Both the position numbers and the translations under genes were made by a program. The notes under the pieces are model-generated. The model had not been told where the DNA came from, made no database searches, and was given only the letters and a program-made list of their open reading frames with translations. Below are positions 49,805 to 58,926 of a stretch of 64,000 nt of DNA, piece after piece. Source of the DNA: Fodinibius salicampi (GTDB lineage Bacteria; Bacteroidota; Rhodothermia; Balneolales; Balneolaceae); NCBI RefSeq assembly GCF_039545095.1, contig NZ_BAABRS010000004.1, positions 248,001 to 312,000 on the forward strand. Direction: 5' to 3'. The number at the start of each line of letters is the position of its first letter. Position 1 is the first letter of the stretch.

Positions 49805-50599
49805 ATGAGCGAGGTAAAGAACAGCATATGGGGAACGCATCCCCTGGGTGATAAAGAACCCTACTTTGTGGATGTGGGTGCACTTAATTTATGGATGCTA
49901 TACCGAAATGAAGAGATATGGATTGCGTATTGTTATGATGAAGAAGTAGAAGGAAAGGTGGATCCTTCCGCCCCACCGGAAAAGACTGATTGGCAGCGAT
50001 GGGCCCATAAGAGTGGAGGCAATGAGGTGCAGATTTTACCTGCATTTGCTGATCTTCCCCTTATTGTGCAATCCGAATATTCTCTTAAAGTGAGTCCATA
50101 TACGACTATACAGATATACAGCCGGGTTCCGTTATGGATTTCCATTTCTATAGCAAAAAACGAATATAGCCTGATAGAGCTGCCAGCTACGAAACTTTCC
50201 AAAACATGGTTCGGTACCCCCATTGAAGGGGAGTTGTGCTACCATGTGACCACAAAGGCTCGTCGTGACCTATCAAAAACGACACCGGAAGATTACCTGC
50301 TAAGTTGTCCCATTACTATTTCTAACCGCTCTGCAGAAGAGTTAACCTTCGAGAGCTTCTGCTTTAGAGTGGAACGACTGGGAATTTATAAGGATACAAA
50401 TGGTGTATTGTGGGCGGATGAAACCGAGATTACATATCATGGGGAGGAGCAACATAGTGATATTATAATGACAGGGAAGCTACCCAAAGGAATCACCAAG
50501 GATATGCAGATATCCAAACCCAGAAAGCAGATACACAAGAGTTTAGCTACCCGTACTTTTCAACGCCTTTTTGAAGACACTGATATTTTAGGACGATAA
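49805..50599 (+). CDS. DUF432 family protein
   Basis: 264 aa, soluble, beta-rich. The features YFVDVGALNLWMLYRNEEIWIAYCYDE and TWFGTPIEGELCYHVTTKARRDL followed by PITISNRSAEELTFESFCFRVERLGIY match DUF432, whose genes regularly sit just before an MscS channel gene. That is exactly the arrangement here: 12 bp separate it from the MscS homologue, so a shared osmotic or membrane-stress role is likely. No signal peptide is evident. Molecular function is unknown. Confidence 0.82.
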   Translation: MSEVKNSIWGTHPLGDKEPYFVDVGALNLWMLYRNEEIWIAYCYDEEVEGKVDPSAPPEKTDWQRWAHKSGGNEVQILPAFADLPLIVQSEYSLKVSPYTTIQIYSRVPLWISISIAKNEYSLIELPATKLSKTWFGTPIEGELCYHVTTKARRDLSKTTPEDYLLSCPITISNRSAEELTFESFCFRVERLGIYKDTNGVLWADETEITYHGEEQHSDIIMTGKLPKGITKDMQISKPRKQIHKSLATRTFQRLFEDTDILGR

Positions 50600-50611
50600 C
50601 AATTACTTATT

Positions 50612-51469
50612 ATGGATTTGTTTAATATATATAACTACATATCTGAGGAAACGGTTTTTCAAGCCGTAAGAGTTTTACTGATCATTGCGATTTCCTTCCC
50701 GGTCTTATTGCTGCTGCGGAATTGGGCCCGTTCTTTCTTCACTAAGAAATACGCGTCCCACTATGGGATGCTTGCAGGAAAAGTAGTGTTCTATACCGGT
50801 TTGGTTATTATGATTGTAATGGTAATGGGGCAGCTGGGTATTAGCCTGGCTCCACTGCTGGCTGGTGCCGGGATTGTTGGAGTGGCTCTTGGTTTCGCCT
50901 CACAAACCAGCGTATCCAATATTATCAGTGGACTTTTCCTGATTGCTGAACAACCCTTTAAAGTCGATGATATCATCAATGTGAACGGTACAATTGGTAT
51001 TGTAATGTCTATTGATGTGCTTTCGGTTAAACTCCGCACTTTTGACAATATGTTCGTACGAATTCCCAATGAAACTATTATCAAAACGGAAGTCATTAAC
51101 TTAACTCGTTTTCCCATCCGGCGGTTTAATGCCAAGGTTTCGGTGGCGTATAAAGAAGATGTGGGAAAAGTTCGGGAAATTTTAATGGAGGTGGCTGAGA
51201 AAAATAAGTATTCTCTTAGTGAACCCGAACCTCAAATCATCTTTGAGGCCTTTGGTACTTCTTCTATTGACCTGGATTTTCGGATCTGGGCCCCGGTTAA
51301 TGAATGGATTTTCCTTAAGAACACCATTCAGGAAGAGATCAAAAAGAAATTTGATGAAGAAAGTATTGAGATTCCTTTTCCTCATGTATCTCTTTATGCC
51401 GGTCAGGATACGGAAGCGATGCCTATTGAAATTATAAACTCAGTAGTTCAACAGGAAGAAGCTGATTAA
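50612..51469 (+). CDS. MscS-family mechanosensitive channel
   Basis: 285 aa. Three N-terminal helices: about 14-38, about 58-78, and the pore helix with LAPLLAGAGIVGVALGFASQTSVSNIISGLFLI (about 85-117), rich in the Ala/Gly pairs that line MscS. The beta domain follows (FKVDDIINVNGTIGIVMSIDVLSVKLRTFDN), then an alpha/beta C-terminus. Small form, like E. coli MscS. Heptameric inner-membrane safety valve for hypo-osmotic shock. The upstream DUF432 gene is its usual partner. Its stop overlaps the stop of a convergent small membrane gene by 4 bp. Confidence 0.9.
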   Translation: MDLFNIYNYISEETVFQAVRVLLIIAISFPVLLLLRNWARSFFTKKYASHYGMLAGKVVFYTGLVIMIVMVMGQLGISLAPLLAGAGIVGVALGFASQTSVSNIISGLFLIAEQPFKVDDIINVNGTIGIVMSIDVLSVKLRTFDNMFVRIPNETIIKTEVINLTRFPIRRFNAKVSVAYKEDVGKVREILMEVAEKNKYSLSEPEPQIIFEAFGTSSIDLDFRIWAPVNEWIFLKNTIQEEIKKKFDEESIEIPFPHVSLYAGQDTEAMPIEIINSVVQQEEAD

Positions 51470-51690
51470 TAGTAAGATGATCTGCGATTGCTAAAATTCG
51501 CTATCAATTGGTAAATGAAGTAGATGCCCAAAATAGCAAGACCTATAATTACTAAGCTTCCCCAGAAAATATACGCCAGATAGGGAACGAGCATTATGCA
51601 AAGTAAACTGACGATAAATCGCAGGGGATTGGAATAAAAAGTATAGAGACTCAGGCTTGTCGCGAGAAGTCGAAGAAGTCGCTGTATCAT
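51466..51690 (-). CDS. Small membrane protein
   Basis: 74 aa. Two hydrophobic helices (RFIVSLLCIMLVPYLAYIFWG, about 24-44, and LVIIGLAILGIYFIYQLIA, about 46-64) are preceded by a basic, amphipathic N-terminus (QRLLRLLATSLSLYTFY). I do not recognise a family. The 4-bp convergent overlap with mscS and the clear two-helix topology support a real gene, but a chance ORF cannot be excluded. AT-rich DNA of about 250 bp follows upstream. Confidence 0.5.
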   Translation of the reverse strand: MIQRLLRLLATSLSLYTFYSNPLRFIVSLLCIMLVPYLAYIFWGSLVIIGLAILGIYFIYQLIANFSNRRSSYY

Positions 51691-51940
51691 AACAACTGGA
51701 TATAATTAATTGCTGTGTAATTAGCTTTACGAACAGAAAGCCAAATTGATTCATTTAAACAGAGAATGCTCAATCTCTATATCCTTATAGCAGTTGTAAG
51801 ATAATTTAAGCAAAAACAGGGTGAGGGAGTTGTATCTTGGAACCAGCGGGTGGTCGTATGACAGTTGGATAGGAGACTTTTACCCGGATGGTATCCGGGA
51901 AAGTGAGATGCTTGAATATTATATAGTAATATAGAGGTAA

Positions 51941-52945
51941 CTAGGAAGCTACGGCATACATTTCCTGTTCTTTGAACCGGTGCAGTAGATCGAGGATAGG
52001 CTTCATTTCCTGCTCTTCCATAATCGCAGCCCGCAACTGGCGGCTGTTACGCACGCCTTTAAGAAATTGGCCATAGTGTTTCTTCATGATGATTACTCCA
52101 TAGCGTTCACCGTGATGCTTTACGGAACGACGTAGTTGTTCGGCACAAAGTTCTATCCGGTCCTCAACGGAAGGGTCGGGCAGCAGTTCTCCGGTTTGGA
52201 TGTAGTGATGGGAACGTTCAAATATCCAGGGGTTTCCGATGGCTCCGCGTCCGATCATGACGCCGTCCACACCGGTTTCATCAAACATCCGTTTGGCATC
52301 CAGTGGAGTGGTAACATCTCCATTGCCAATGATCGGAATTTCGAGACCGGGAGTGTCTTTTAGCTTCTTAAGACATTCCCAGCGTGCATCCCCCTTATAT
52401 TTTTGATTGCGCGTACGAGCATGTACGGTGAGGGCTTTAACGCCCAGGTCCTGAAGCATAAGGGCTACTTCCCCAATACGGATCGTTCGATCATCCCATC
52501 CGAGCCGCGTTTTAACTGTTACCGGCCGGTTTTCTACAGCATCCACAACAGATCCGGCCATTCGTTCCATCAGATCCATATCCTTAAGGCAGGCAGATCC
52601 GGCTCCTTTTTTGACAATATTGTAGACGGGGCACCCGAAGTTAATATCCACTACATCGGGGTTATTAGATTCGGCTATCTTCGCTGCTCCCTCCATTGCT
52701 TCTTCGCGACCTCCGAAAATTTGTACGCCAAAGGGACGTTCCTCTTCACTGAAGTCCATTTTGTGCATAGCATGGTCGGAGTCTCGTATTATGGCTTCAG
52801 AGCTGATAAATTCCGTGTATACGATATTTGCCCCCTTGCGCCGACAAATAGTTCGAAAGGGAGAGTCCGTTACATCTTCCATGGGAGCCAGCAAAAGCGG
52901 CTTATGACCTAAATCTAAATCACCTATTTTCACTTTGGTACTCAA
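51941..52945 (-). CDS. dusB: tRNA-dihydrouridine synthase (DusB type)
   Basis: 334 aa. FMN-dependent reduction of uridine in tRNA D-loops. The TIM barrel opens with LLLAPMEDVTDSPFRTICRRKGANIVYTEFIS, the catalytic region NFGCPVYNIVKKGAGSACLKD holds Cys (GCP motif), and FMN-binding GNGDVTTPLDAKRM with MIGRGAIGNPWIF complete it. The C-terminal helical domain is present. The ORF opens with TTG, and no ATG lies upstream in frame. Type B is assigned by similarity of motifs, not by tree. Divergent from the aldolase gene. Confidence 0.88.
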   Translation of the reverse strand: MSTKVKIGDLDLGHKPLLLAPMEDVTDSPFRTICRRKGANIVYTEFISSEAIIRDSDHAMHKMDFSEEERPFGVQIFGGREEAMEGAAKIAESNNPDVVDINFGCPVYNIVKKGAGSACLKDMDLMERMAGSVVDAVENRPVTVKTRLGWDDRTIRIGEVALMLQDLGVKALTVHARTRNQKYKGDARWECLKKLKDTPGLEIPIIGNGDVTTPLDAKRMFDETGVDGVMIGRGAIGNPWIFERSHHYIQTGELLPDPSVEDRIELCAEQLRRSVKHHGERYGVIIMKKHYGQFLKGVRNSRQLRAAIMEEQEMKPILDLLHRFKEQEMYAVAS

Positions 52946-53111
52946 TGGTTGGTTTAATAATTGCTGAACCTCAATATAAGGAGAATCTCAGAAAACCTCG
53001 ATTAATTGTCAGGTTAGAAATTAGCGGTTTAAAATTAACTAATGATATGAATGCTGAAAATTGTTATACTAGCGCTTAATCCTTAATTCAATTAATTTAT
53101 AGAACGGGATC

Positions 53112-54188
53112 ATGGCATTAGCATCCAAAAGTATAGAAGAACTGTTAGGTGATGAAGCAGAAGATTTGCTGACTCATAAATGTGAAACAATATCTAAAGA
53201 CAAACTCTATCTACCCTCAGGATCATACGTAGATGATGTTTGGTACCAGTCCGACCGGAATCCACGAGTACTACGGAATCTACAGGCCCTGCTAGATCAT
53301 GGCCGGCTGGGAGGTACGGGATATACCTCAATTTTGCCGGTAGATCAGGGAGTTGAACACTCCGGCGGAGCCTCATTCGCACCCAACCCCGACTATTTTG
53401 ATCCCGAAAATATTATAAAATTAGCAATTGAAGGGGGATGTAACGGTGTTGCTTCTACCTTTGGAGTTTTAGGAGCAGTAGCTCGAAAGTATGCTCATAA
53501 AATTCCTTTCATTGTTAAGATTAATCATAATGAGTTGATGACTTATCCGAATACATATGATCAGGTGATGTTCGGTTCGATTGAACGTGCGTATGAGATG
53601 GGGGCTGCTGCGGTAGGAGCTACGATCTATTTTGGTTCGGAAGAGTCCAGCCGACAAATTCAGGAGGTTGCCCGCGCTTTTGAGCGTGCGCACGAACTGG
53701 GGCTGGCTACTATTCTCTGGTGTTATACCCGGAATTCAGCTTTCAAAGTAGATGGAGAAGATTATCACGCATCAGCGGACCTTACGGGGCAGGCTAACCA
53801 CTTGGGCGTTACCCTTCAGGCCGATATTATTAAGCAGAAGCAGCCGACGAATAATGGAGGGTATAAGGCCCTGAATATGGGAGATTCCTCTTATGGTAAG
53901 CTTGATGAGGATATTTACAACAAGCTTGCTAGTGAACATCCCATTGACCTTACCCGCTATCAGGTGGCAAATTGTTATATGGGTCGCGCAGGACTGATTA
54001 ATTCTGGAGGCGGTTCCGGCAAAAATGATTTTGCGCAGGCTGTTCGTACAGCTGTTATTAATAAGCGTGCCGGCGGCATGGGACTTATAAGCGGTCGTAA
54101 AGCATTTCAACGACCATTGGAAGAAGGAGTGAAGCTACTTAACTTCATTCAGGATGTATATCTTGATGATGATATTACTGTAGCCTAA
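53112..54188 (+). CDS. fbaB: Class I fructose-bisphosphate aldolase (FbaB/DhnA family)
   Basis: 358 aa. Schiff-base aldolase of glycolysis and gluconeogenesis. Key stretches: [29 protein letters not shown] (phosphate/metal-independent DhnA signature), [13 protein letters not shown], and WCYTRNSAF with GADLT-like sequence, typical of Fba[14 protein letters not shown] and [33 protein letters not shown] carry the phosphate-binding glycines at the end of the barrel. Length is usual. A strong intrinsic terminator lies 18 bp after the stop, so it is monocistronic. Confidence 0.92.
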   Translation: MALASKSIEELLGDEAEDLLTHKCETISKDKLYLPSGSYVDDVWYQSDRNPRVLRNLQALLDHGRLGGTGYTSILPVDQGVEHSGGASFAPNPDYFDPENIIKLAIEGGCNGVASTFGVLGAVARKYAHKIPFIVKINHNELMTYPNTYDQVMFGSIERAYEMGAAAVGATIYFGSEESSRQIQEVARAFERAHELGLATILWCYTRNSAFKVDGEDYHASADLTGQANHLGVTLQADIIKQKQPTNNGGYKALNMGDSSYGKLDEDIYNKLASEHPIDLTRYQVANCYMGRAGLINSGGGSGKNDFAQAVRTAVINKRAGGMGLISGRKAFQRPLEEGVKLLNFIQDVYLDDDITVA

Positions 54189-54206
54189 AAGCTCTAAATG
54201 TTTTTT

Positions 54207-54240
54207 AAAAGCCTTATGGATTTTCCATAAGGCTTTTTTT
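54207..54240 (+). terminator. Intrinsic terminator of fbaB
   Basis: AAAAGCCTTATGGA (54207-54220) pairs perfectly with TCCATAAGGCTTTT (54224-54237) over a 3-nt loop, ending in a T7 run. A textbook strong terminator. Confidence 0.95.
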
Positions 54241-54327
54241 ATGCCTTAGTTAAATATCTTGGCACCTGCTAATTTGGTTTCTATTATTTAGATTTGATAC
54301 CTATTTTGAGCTACGCATTTTCTCTAA

Positions 54328-55437
54328 TTGTTAAATAATAGCTTTTTGTCAGGTAGTGAACATCACATACAAAAAAGTCCTAAGGAGTATTTTTCCAGTA
54401 AATACTTGTTTATTTCTATAGGCTTGAGTGTGGGGACGATGGCTTTTTTAATTTACTGGACCTATACTCCTGGAGTTCTGGAGCATTTGAAGATGAAAAG
54501 GTTGCCGGGACTTATTATAGCTGTGGTGGTATCTTTCATGCGAATTGGTTTTTCAGCGGCAAAAATACGGTATTTATCTGAAAAGGCTTTGGGCTGGATG
54601 GCATCATGCCGCGTTATGCTTAGCTGGGATTTTACTTCTTCGATAACCCCTTCTGTTGTAGGCGGAGCTCCCATGGGGACATACGCCATGACGAAGGAAG
54701 GATTTAGTCTGGGCCAATCATCGGCCATTATTCTCTATAGCCTTTTTCTTGATCAGCTTTGGTTTGCCCTTGCGGTGCCTATCTTGCTGGTATCGGGAAT
54801 ATTCTATGAAGTAGTACCCAATAATACTGGGGTGGTGGGGCATGCTTCTATGATATTGCTATATATAGGACTATTAAGTTATGCCGGCCTGATGGCTTAT
54901 GGCATTTTAAAGAATCCTCATGCGATCAAAAAGGTGGTGAATGTGGTATTCAAACTTCCTTTTTTGCGTCGCTGGAAAGATGATGTAAAAGATGAAACTG
55001 AAAATTTAGTGGAATATGCCCATGAACTTCGCGCGAAGCCGAATAGCTTTTTGCTAAAGGCTTTCTTTTTATCGACCATGTCCTGGTTGTGTAGAATCGC
55101 ATTGCCTACCATTGTTGTATTAAGTCTTTTACCTGCAAATGAAATTCTCTCGATACTCAGAAGCTTGGCAATGAATCTGGCTTTTCTCATTATGCCCACA
55201 CCAGGTGGAAGTGGTGGGGTAGAGGGACTCTTCGCTATCTTTCAGGGTCCCTTAATGGATCGAAAAGCGTTTATTGGTCTCGCTGTATTTGCATGGAGAG
55301 TCATTAGCTATTATATCTCCGTTGGTTTGGGAATCATGGCTACTACCTGGTATATAAATCAGTCGGTAGTAGAAAGTTTCGATGACTTGTCCCCCGAAGA
55401 ACAAGAAAGAGACGTTCCCTCATCTGAATCTATTTGA
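54328..55437 (+). CDS. UPF0104/AglD-like flippase-domain membrane protein
   Basis: 369 aa with about eight helices. The segment SWDFTSSITPSVVGGAPMGTYAM (about 92-114) and the late MPTPGGSGGVEGLFAIF (about 290-306) are the conserved glycine-rich loops of the lysylphosphatidylglycerol synthetase TM region/UPF0104 family. The cytoplasmic charged stretch RRWKDDVKDETENLVEYAHELRAKPN is typical. No DUF2156 catalytic domain follows, so lipid flipping or polyprenol-linked transport is more likely than aminoacylation. The frame begins at TTG 54328; a later TTG is possible. radA starts right after its stop. Confidence 0.83.
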   Translation: MLNNSFLSGSEHHIQKSPKEYFSSKYLFISIGLSVGTMAFLIYWTYTPGVLEHLKMKRLPGLIIAVVVSFMRIGFSAAKIRYLSEKALGWMASCRVMLSWDFTSSITPSVVGGAPMGTYAMTKEGFSLGQSSAIILYSLFLDQLWFALAVPILLVSGIFYEVVPNNTGVVGHASMILLYIGLLSYAGLMAYGILKNPHAIKKVVNVVFKLPFLRRWKDDVKDETENLVEYAHELRAKPNSFLLKAFFLSTMSWLCRIALPTIVVLSLLPANEILSILRSLAMNLAFLIMPTPGGSGGVEGLFAIFQGPLMDRKAFIGLAVFAWRVISYYISVGLGIMATTWYINQSVVESFDDLSPEEQERDVPSSESI

Positions 55438-55439
55438 TT

Positions 55440-56804
55440 ATGCCAAAAGATCGAATGCAATTTGTATGTGATGAATGTGGCCATACTTCTACAAAATGGC
55501 TGGGTAATTGTCCCAATTGTGGAAGCTGGCATACCTTCAAGGAGTTTAAGGTAGAGCGCAAGACAAAATCGGAAAAGGAGCATAAGGGCAAGGTTGAAGG
55601 CTTAAATGATTCCCAACCTCCCCAAAAGCTGGACGATATTAAATCGAATTCTGAGGAGCGATTTTTGAGTCATATCCAGGAATTGGATCGTGTACTTGGT
55701 GGAGGATTTGTCCCGGGCTCCTTTATACTGCTGGGGGGGGATCCTGGGATTGGTAAAAGTACGCTGACTCTCCAGCTGGGAAAAGCAGTTTCGGATTTGA
55801 AAATACTGTACTGTGCGGGAGAGGAGTCGGCGGGGCAGATAAAACAGCGCGCCCGTCGGCTGGGGGTGGAATCCAATAACTTCTATATCTATACGGAAAC
55901 GGATATCAATAAAGTGTTGAAGGAAGCACGGAAGCTGGATCCCGACTTGTTGATAGTGGATTCGATACAGACGGTCTACCGTACGGAGCTAACCAGCATG
56001 GCAGGCAGCATTCAGCAGGTCAAAGAGTGTGCCGCCCTGTTGCAGCAACTGGCTAAAAAGCAGAATATCACGACATTGGTTATCGGACACGTTACCAAGG
56101 AAGGTAATATCGCGGGCCCGCGGGTACTTGAACATATGGTGGATACGGTGCTTCAGTTTGAGGGAGACAGTAACTATAACTATCGGATGCTGCGCAGCCT
56201 AAAAAATAGATTTGGTCCGGCACAGGAAGTTGGGGTATTCGAGATGAAGCAGTCGGGGTTGGTTGAGGTCTTAAACCCTTCACAGCTTTTTCTGTCGGAT
56301 TATGACAGCAGTGTTAGTGGCAATGCAGTTATCTGTTCTATTGAAGGCTCACGTCCGCTTTTAGCAGAAGTACAGGCATTGGTTACCCCCAGTAATTACG
56401 GTACACCACAGCGTACAGCCAATGGATTTGATCACCGGCGGCTTTCACTGCTGCTGGCGGTTTTGGAGAAAAGAGGAGGGTACCAGTTTTCAGGTCAGGA
56501 TGTTTATCTGAATATAGCCGGCGGACTAAAAGTGAATGATCCGGCTGCAGATTTGGGTGTGGTCTGTGCGTTGGTCTCGAGCTTGCTCGATGATTCTATT
56601 TCAAAGGATTTTGCCTTCCTCGGGGAAGTGGGGCTGGGAGGAGAGATTCGCGCGGTCAATAATGTTGATCAGCGTCTCGGGGAGATACAAAAGCTGGGTT
56701 TTGAAAAAGCCATAGTCCCCCAAGCAAGCACCATTGACCGAAAGCACGATTTACAGCTCATTAAGGCGGCGAATATTATGGCAGCTATAAAAAAAGCTCT
56801 TTAG
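55440..56804 (+). CDS. radA: DNA repair protein RadA
   Basis: 454 aa. RecA-paralogue helicase that extends D-loops in recombination and transformation. The zinc finger C-x2-C..C-x2-C is in FVCDECGHTSTKWLGNCPNCGSW (about residues 9-31). Walker A GDPGIGKST, the RadA-specific LKNRFGPAQEVGVFEM and the Lon-like C-terminus (VYLNIAGGLKVNDPAADLGVVCALVSS) are all present. I start at ATG 55440; the frame extends 2 codons upstream to a TTG. dprA is in the same window, so two transformation factors co-occur. The TAG stop lies inside the terminator stem. Confidence 0.95.
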   Translation: MPKDRMQFVCDECGHTSTKWLGNCPNCGSWHTFKEFKVERKTKSEKEHKGKVEGLNDSQPPQKLDDIKSNSEERFLSHIQELDRVLGGGFVPGSFILLGGDPGIGKSTLTLQLGKAVSDLKILYCAGEESAGQIKQRARRLGVESNNFYIYTETDINKVLKEARKLDPDLLIVDSIQTVYRTELTSMAGSIQQVKECAALLQQLAKKQNITTLVIGHVTKEGNIAGPRVLEHMVDTVLQFEGDSNYNYRMLRSLKNRFGPAQEVGVFEMKQSGLVEVLNPSQLFLSDYDSSVSGNAVICSIEGSRPLLAEVQALVTPSNYGTPQRTANGFDHRRLSLLLAVLEKRGGYQFSGQDVYLNIAGGLKVNDPAADLGVVCALVSSLLDDSISKDFAFLGEVGLGGEIRAVNNVDQRLGEIQKLGFEKAIVPQASTIDRKHDLQLIKAANIMAAIKKAL

Positions 56805-56825
56805 AATATAATCTAAAGAGCTTTT
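56792..56825. terminator. Bidirectional terminator between radA and rpsU
   Basis: AAAAGCTCTTTAGA (56792-56805) pairs with TCTAAAGAGCTTTT (56812-56825) over a 6-nt loop. A- and T-rich flanks on both sides let it serve the convergent radA and rpsU genes. The radA stop codon is part of the left arm. Confidence 0.9.
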
Positions 56826-56844
56826 AAAAAAATAGTAATAGTGC

Positions 56845-57039
56845 TTAGAACTGGTGACGCTCACGTCTGCGCTGTTCACGAATGCTTTTCTTTAACGCTT
56901 CACGACGTTTTTTGGAGGGCTTGGTATACTGCTGCCGCTCTTTATATTCATTTAAAATTCGTGAACGAGCCACCAACTTTTTAAAGCGGTTAACTGCTCG
57001 GTCAATACTCTCGTTATCTTTTACTTTAACTCCAACCAT
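56845..57039 (-). CDS. rpsU: Small ribosomal subunit protein bS21
   Basis: 64 aa, very basic. MVGVKVKDNESIDRAVNRFKK, followed by REALKKSIREQRRRER, matches S21. It binds the 16S 3' domain near the anti-Shine-Dalgarno. In many Bacteroidota bS21 takes part in sequestering the anti-SD sequence, consistent with the weak Shine-Dalgarno sites in this window. Monocistronic, with an AT-rich leader upstream and a shared terminator downstream. Confidence 0.96.
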   Translation of the reverse strand: MVGVKVKDNESIDRAVNRFKKLVARSRILNEYKERQQYTKPSKKRREALKKSIREQRRRERHQF

Positions 57040-57300
57040 ATACTTTAAATTGTTTTGCTTTCGATTCTCGGACGCGAAATATAAGGATCTTTTTATAAAT
57101 GTACATAATTATAACAAAGAAAAGTTGCTATTCATTTCAACACCTTTACCAAGGTAAGAGGGTACGTGTGTAACCTTAACCACTCCTGAGTCTTGTAAAA
57201 GCCAAGTTTTAAATTTGGGTAATTTTTTATGTCCAATTTCAAAAGGTAAGGCTATTACCTAAAAGAATGAACTATGATCCCTACAGTTCAAAAAAACTCA

Positions 57301-57786
57301 TTACATATTTTGCTTTCTGTATTTTAATGTGGAGGGAGCAAAGCCAAAGTTATCATCTAAAATGATATTATCATATTCAGATACACCAATTTTTATCAGG
57401 GCCTGGTGATGAATGGTATGATCTAAATTATGTAGTATCTCCCGATAATAATTACTTTCAATTAGGATCTTTTCTTCGGAAATCATCTGTTCTAAGGATA
57501 TCGTTTTATTTGGTTTTTCAATTTGAGTAATCAAAAGTTCTAATTCTTGGAGTGCGACTTCTATATTGGTTTCTATGGTCCTATTTCGCGGTCTGTAATC
57601 GTAATTTACGGTCCCTTCATCATACTTATCTAACAGGCATCTAAACATTTCGATAATATGCCGATAATGGCTCCCTATGCTGGAACCGCTTAAGGCTGTG
57701 CAAGAACTATTATACTGGGAAGGGGAAAGTTGTCGTAAGAGGTCAATTAGAGAGTACAGGTTATTCTTTATAGAGACAAATAACAT
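57301..57786 (-). CDS. DinB/YfiT-like four-helix protein
   Basis: 161 aa. The helical bundle shows the metal-binding histidines expected of DinB-like proteins: GSSIGSHYRHIIEMFRCLLDKY (about 34-55) and LDHTIHHQALIKIGV (about 122-136). Families of this fold use Zn or Ni to activate thiols or serve in detoxification; the specific role is unknown. It lies between rpsU and the beta-barrel gene; 262 bp upstream of rpsU hold nothing recognisable beyond AT-rich DNA. Confidence 0.8.
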   Translation of the reverse strand: MLFVSIKNNLYSLIDLLRQLSPSQYNSSCTALSGSSIGSHYRHIIEMFRCLLDKYDEGTVNYDYRPRNRTIETNIEVALQELELLITQIEKPNKTISLEQMISEEKILIESNYYREILHNLDHTIHHQALIKIGVSEYDNIILDDNFGFAPSTLKYRKQNM

Positions 57787-57876
57787 GAGTTAAAATAGAT
57801 TCAGAATGACAGGGTTTTCGAAAAAAATCTTTTTTCTATGACGGTTGTAAACGTCCGTGCTTGAAACGGATATATT

Positions 57877-58017
57877 CTAATATATATTAGCGCTTAAACC
57901 AAGCCCAAATTCTATGTCTGGATTGATAATATTGAGCCGCCAATTTTGTTCAGTTTCTTGGGCGCAAACTGAAGTAAAGAGAGGTATAAATAGTGAGAGT
58001 AATAACGTTTTCTTCAT
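57877..58017 (-). pseudogene. 46-codon signal-peptide ORF, probable outer-membrane protein remnant
   Basis: Below usual ORF size. MKKTLLLSLFIPLFTSVCAQ is a convincing signal peptide, followed by ETEQNWRLNIINPDIEFGLG and then stop after SANIY. The mature part resembles the first strand of an outer-membrane barrel, so it is either the stump of a truncated barrel gene or a very small exported peptide. The intact barrel gene next to it on the same strand (58110-58814) has a similar MKK..FAQ leader but no matching mature sequence. Confidence 0.5.
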
Positions 58018-58109
58018 GTGTTAAAGAATTGTAGCTGCGTCTCCAAGTCAACTCAAATGGCCGGCACCAATTTTTTGCATATATAATATGCTTGTAAATT
58101 AGTTAGAAG

Positions 58110-58814
58110 CTAAAAGTTGAATTGTGTATTAAAAAATAATATCCCCCCAGAGGTATCATGCGTAAGGTTGTATTGGATATGATACTGGGGCTTGAGCGCT
58201 AAATAGAAATTTCGGGAAAATTTGAATAGCAGATCTAACCCAAACTGGGGACCTACTTGAAAACCGTCAATTCCCTGGCGAAAATGAGCTGAAGCTTGAG
58301 TGGGAGAATAATCACCGTAGCCCAAAAAGCCACCAGCATTTGGTAGTAAGGAGATCGAGGTGGAAACCGGTAGTCGAATATATATGGCTGTAGATCCTTG
58401 TCCTGAAAATAGCTTCGGATCTTTTAAATTGCGATCTGAGTAGCCCGTAGCATTAAAATTGAAGGACTTATATACCGAAAGTTTTGAGCGGATGAGCCAG
58501 TTTTCAGCAAAATCGGCAGAGCTATTGCCGAGAATAAAACCTACATTTATTCCCGAATATTTGGGAGTATTTTTGCCCTCGCTGCCAAGATCACTGGATA
58601 GATATTCTGTATGCAGGGTGAAATCGTGACTTTCATTAATCCGGTAACCAATTGCCGGACCAATTAACTGGGTATTTTCAAAAGAACCACCTCGTAGATA
58701 GAAAGATTTAAGAACCGGAGTAAAAAAACCAGGATCACTTTTATAGGTTATTTGTGCAAAAGAAATTGTTGAAAAGCTAAAAAATAGGAGTAAAACAATA
58801 ACTGCTTTTTTCAT
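58110..58814 (-). CDS. Outer-membrane beta-barrel protein
   Basis: 234 aa. Signal peptide about 1-20 (ISFAQ). Alternating aromatic/polar strands fill the rest: FYLRGGSFENTQLIGPAIGYRI, DFTLHTEYLSSDL, YSGINVGFILG, WLIRSKLSVYKSFNFNA and FYLALKPQYHIQYN, ending in the classical C-terminal phenylalanine (FFNTQFNF) recognised by BAM. Probably an eight- to ten-stranded porin-like or OmpW-like barrel. No specific family is recognised. The gene is isolated, with AT-rich DNA on both sides. Confidence 0.75.
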   Translation of the reverse strand: MKKAVIVLLLFFSFSTISFAQITYKSDPGFFTPVLKSFYLRGGSFENTQLIGPAIGYRINESHDFTLHTEYLSSDLGSEGKNTPKYSGINVGFILGNSSADFAENWLIRSKLSVYKSFNFNATGYSDRNLKDPKLFSGQGSTAIYIRLPVSTSISLLPNAGGFLGYGDYSPTQASAHFRQGIDGFQVGPQFGLDLLFKFSRNFYLALKPQYHIQYNLTHDTSGGILFFNTQFNF

Positions 58815-58926
58815 CTGTGATGAAGTCTTTTGAAGAATATAGTTTCAGCTAAAATATAAAAAATCTTTATCCAGAAAGGGGTGGGATGTCTTTTTAATTA
58901 TATCGTGACAGAAGGGGCTTTTCTTG

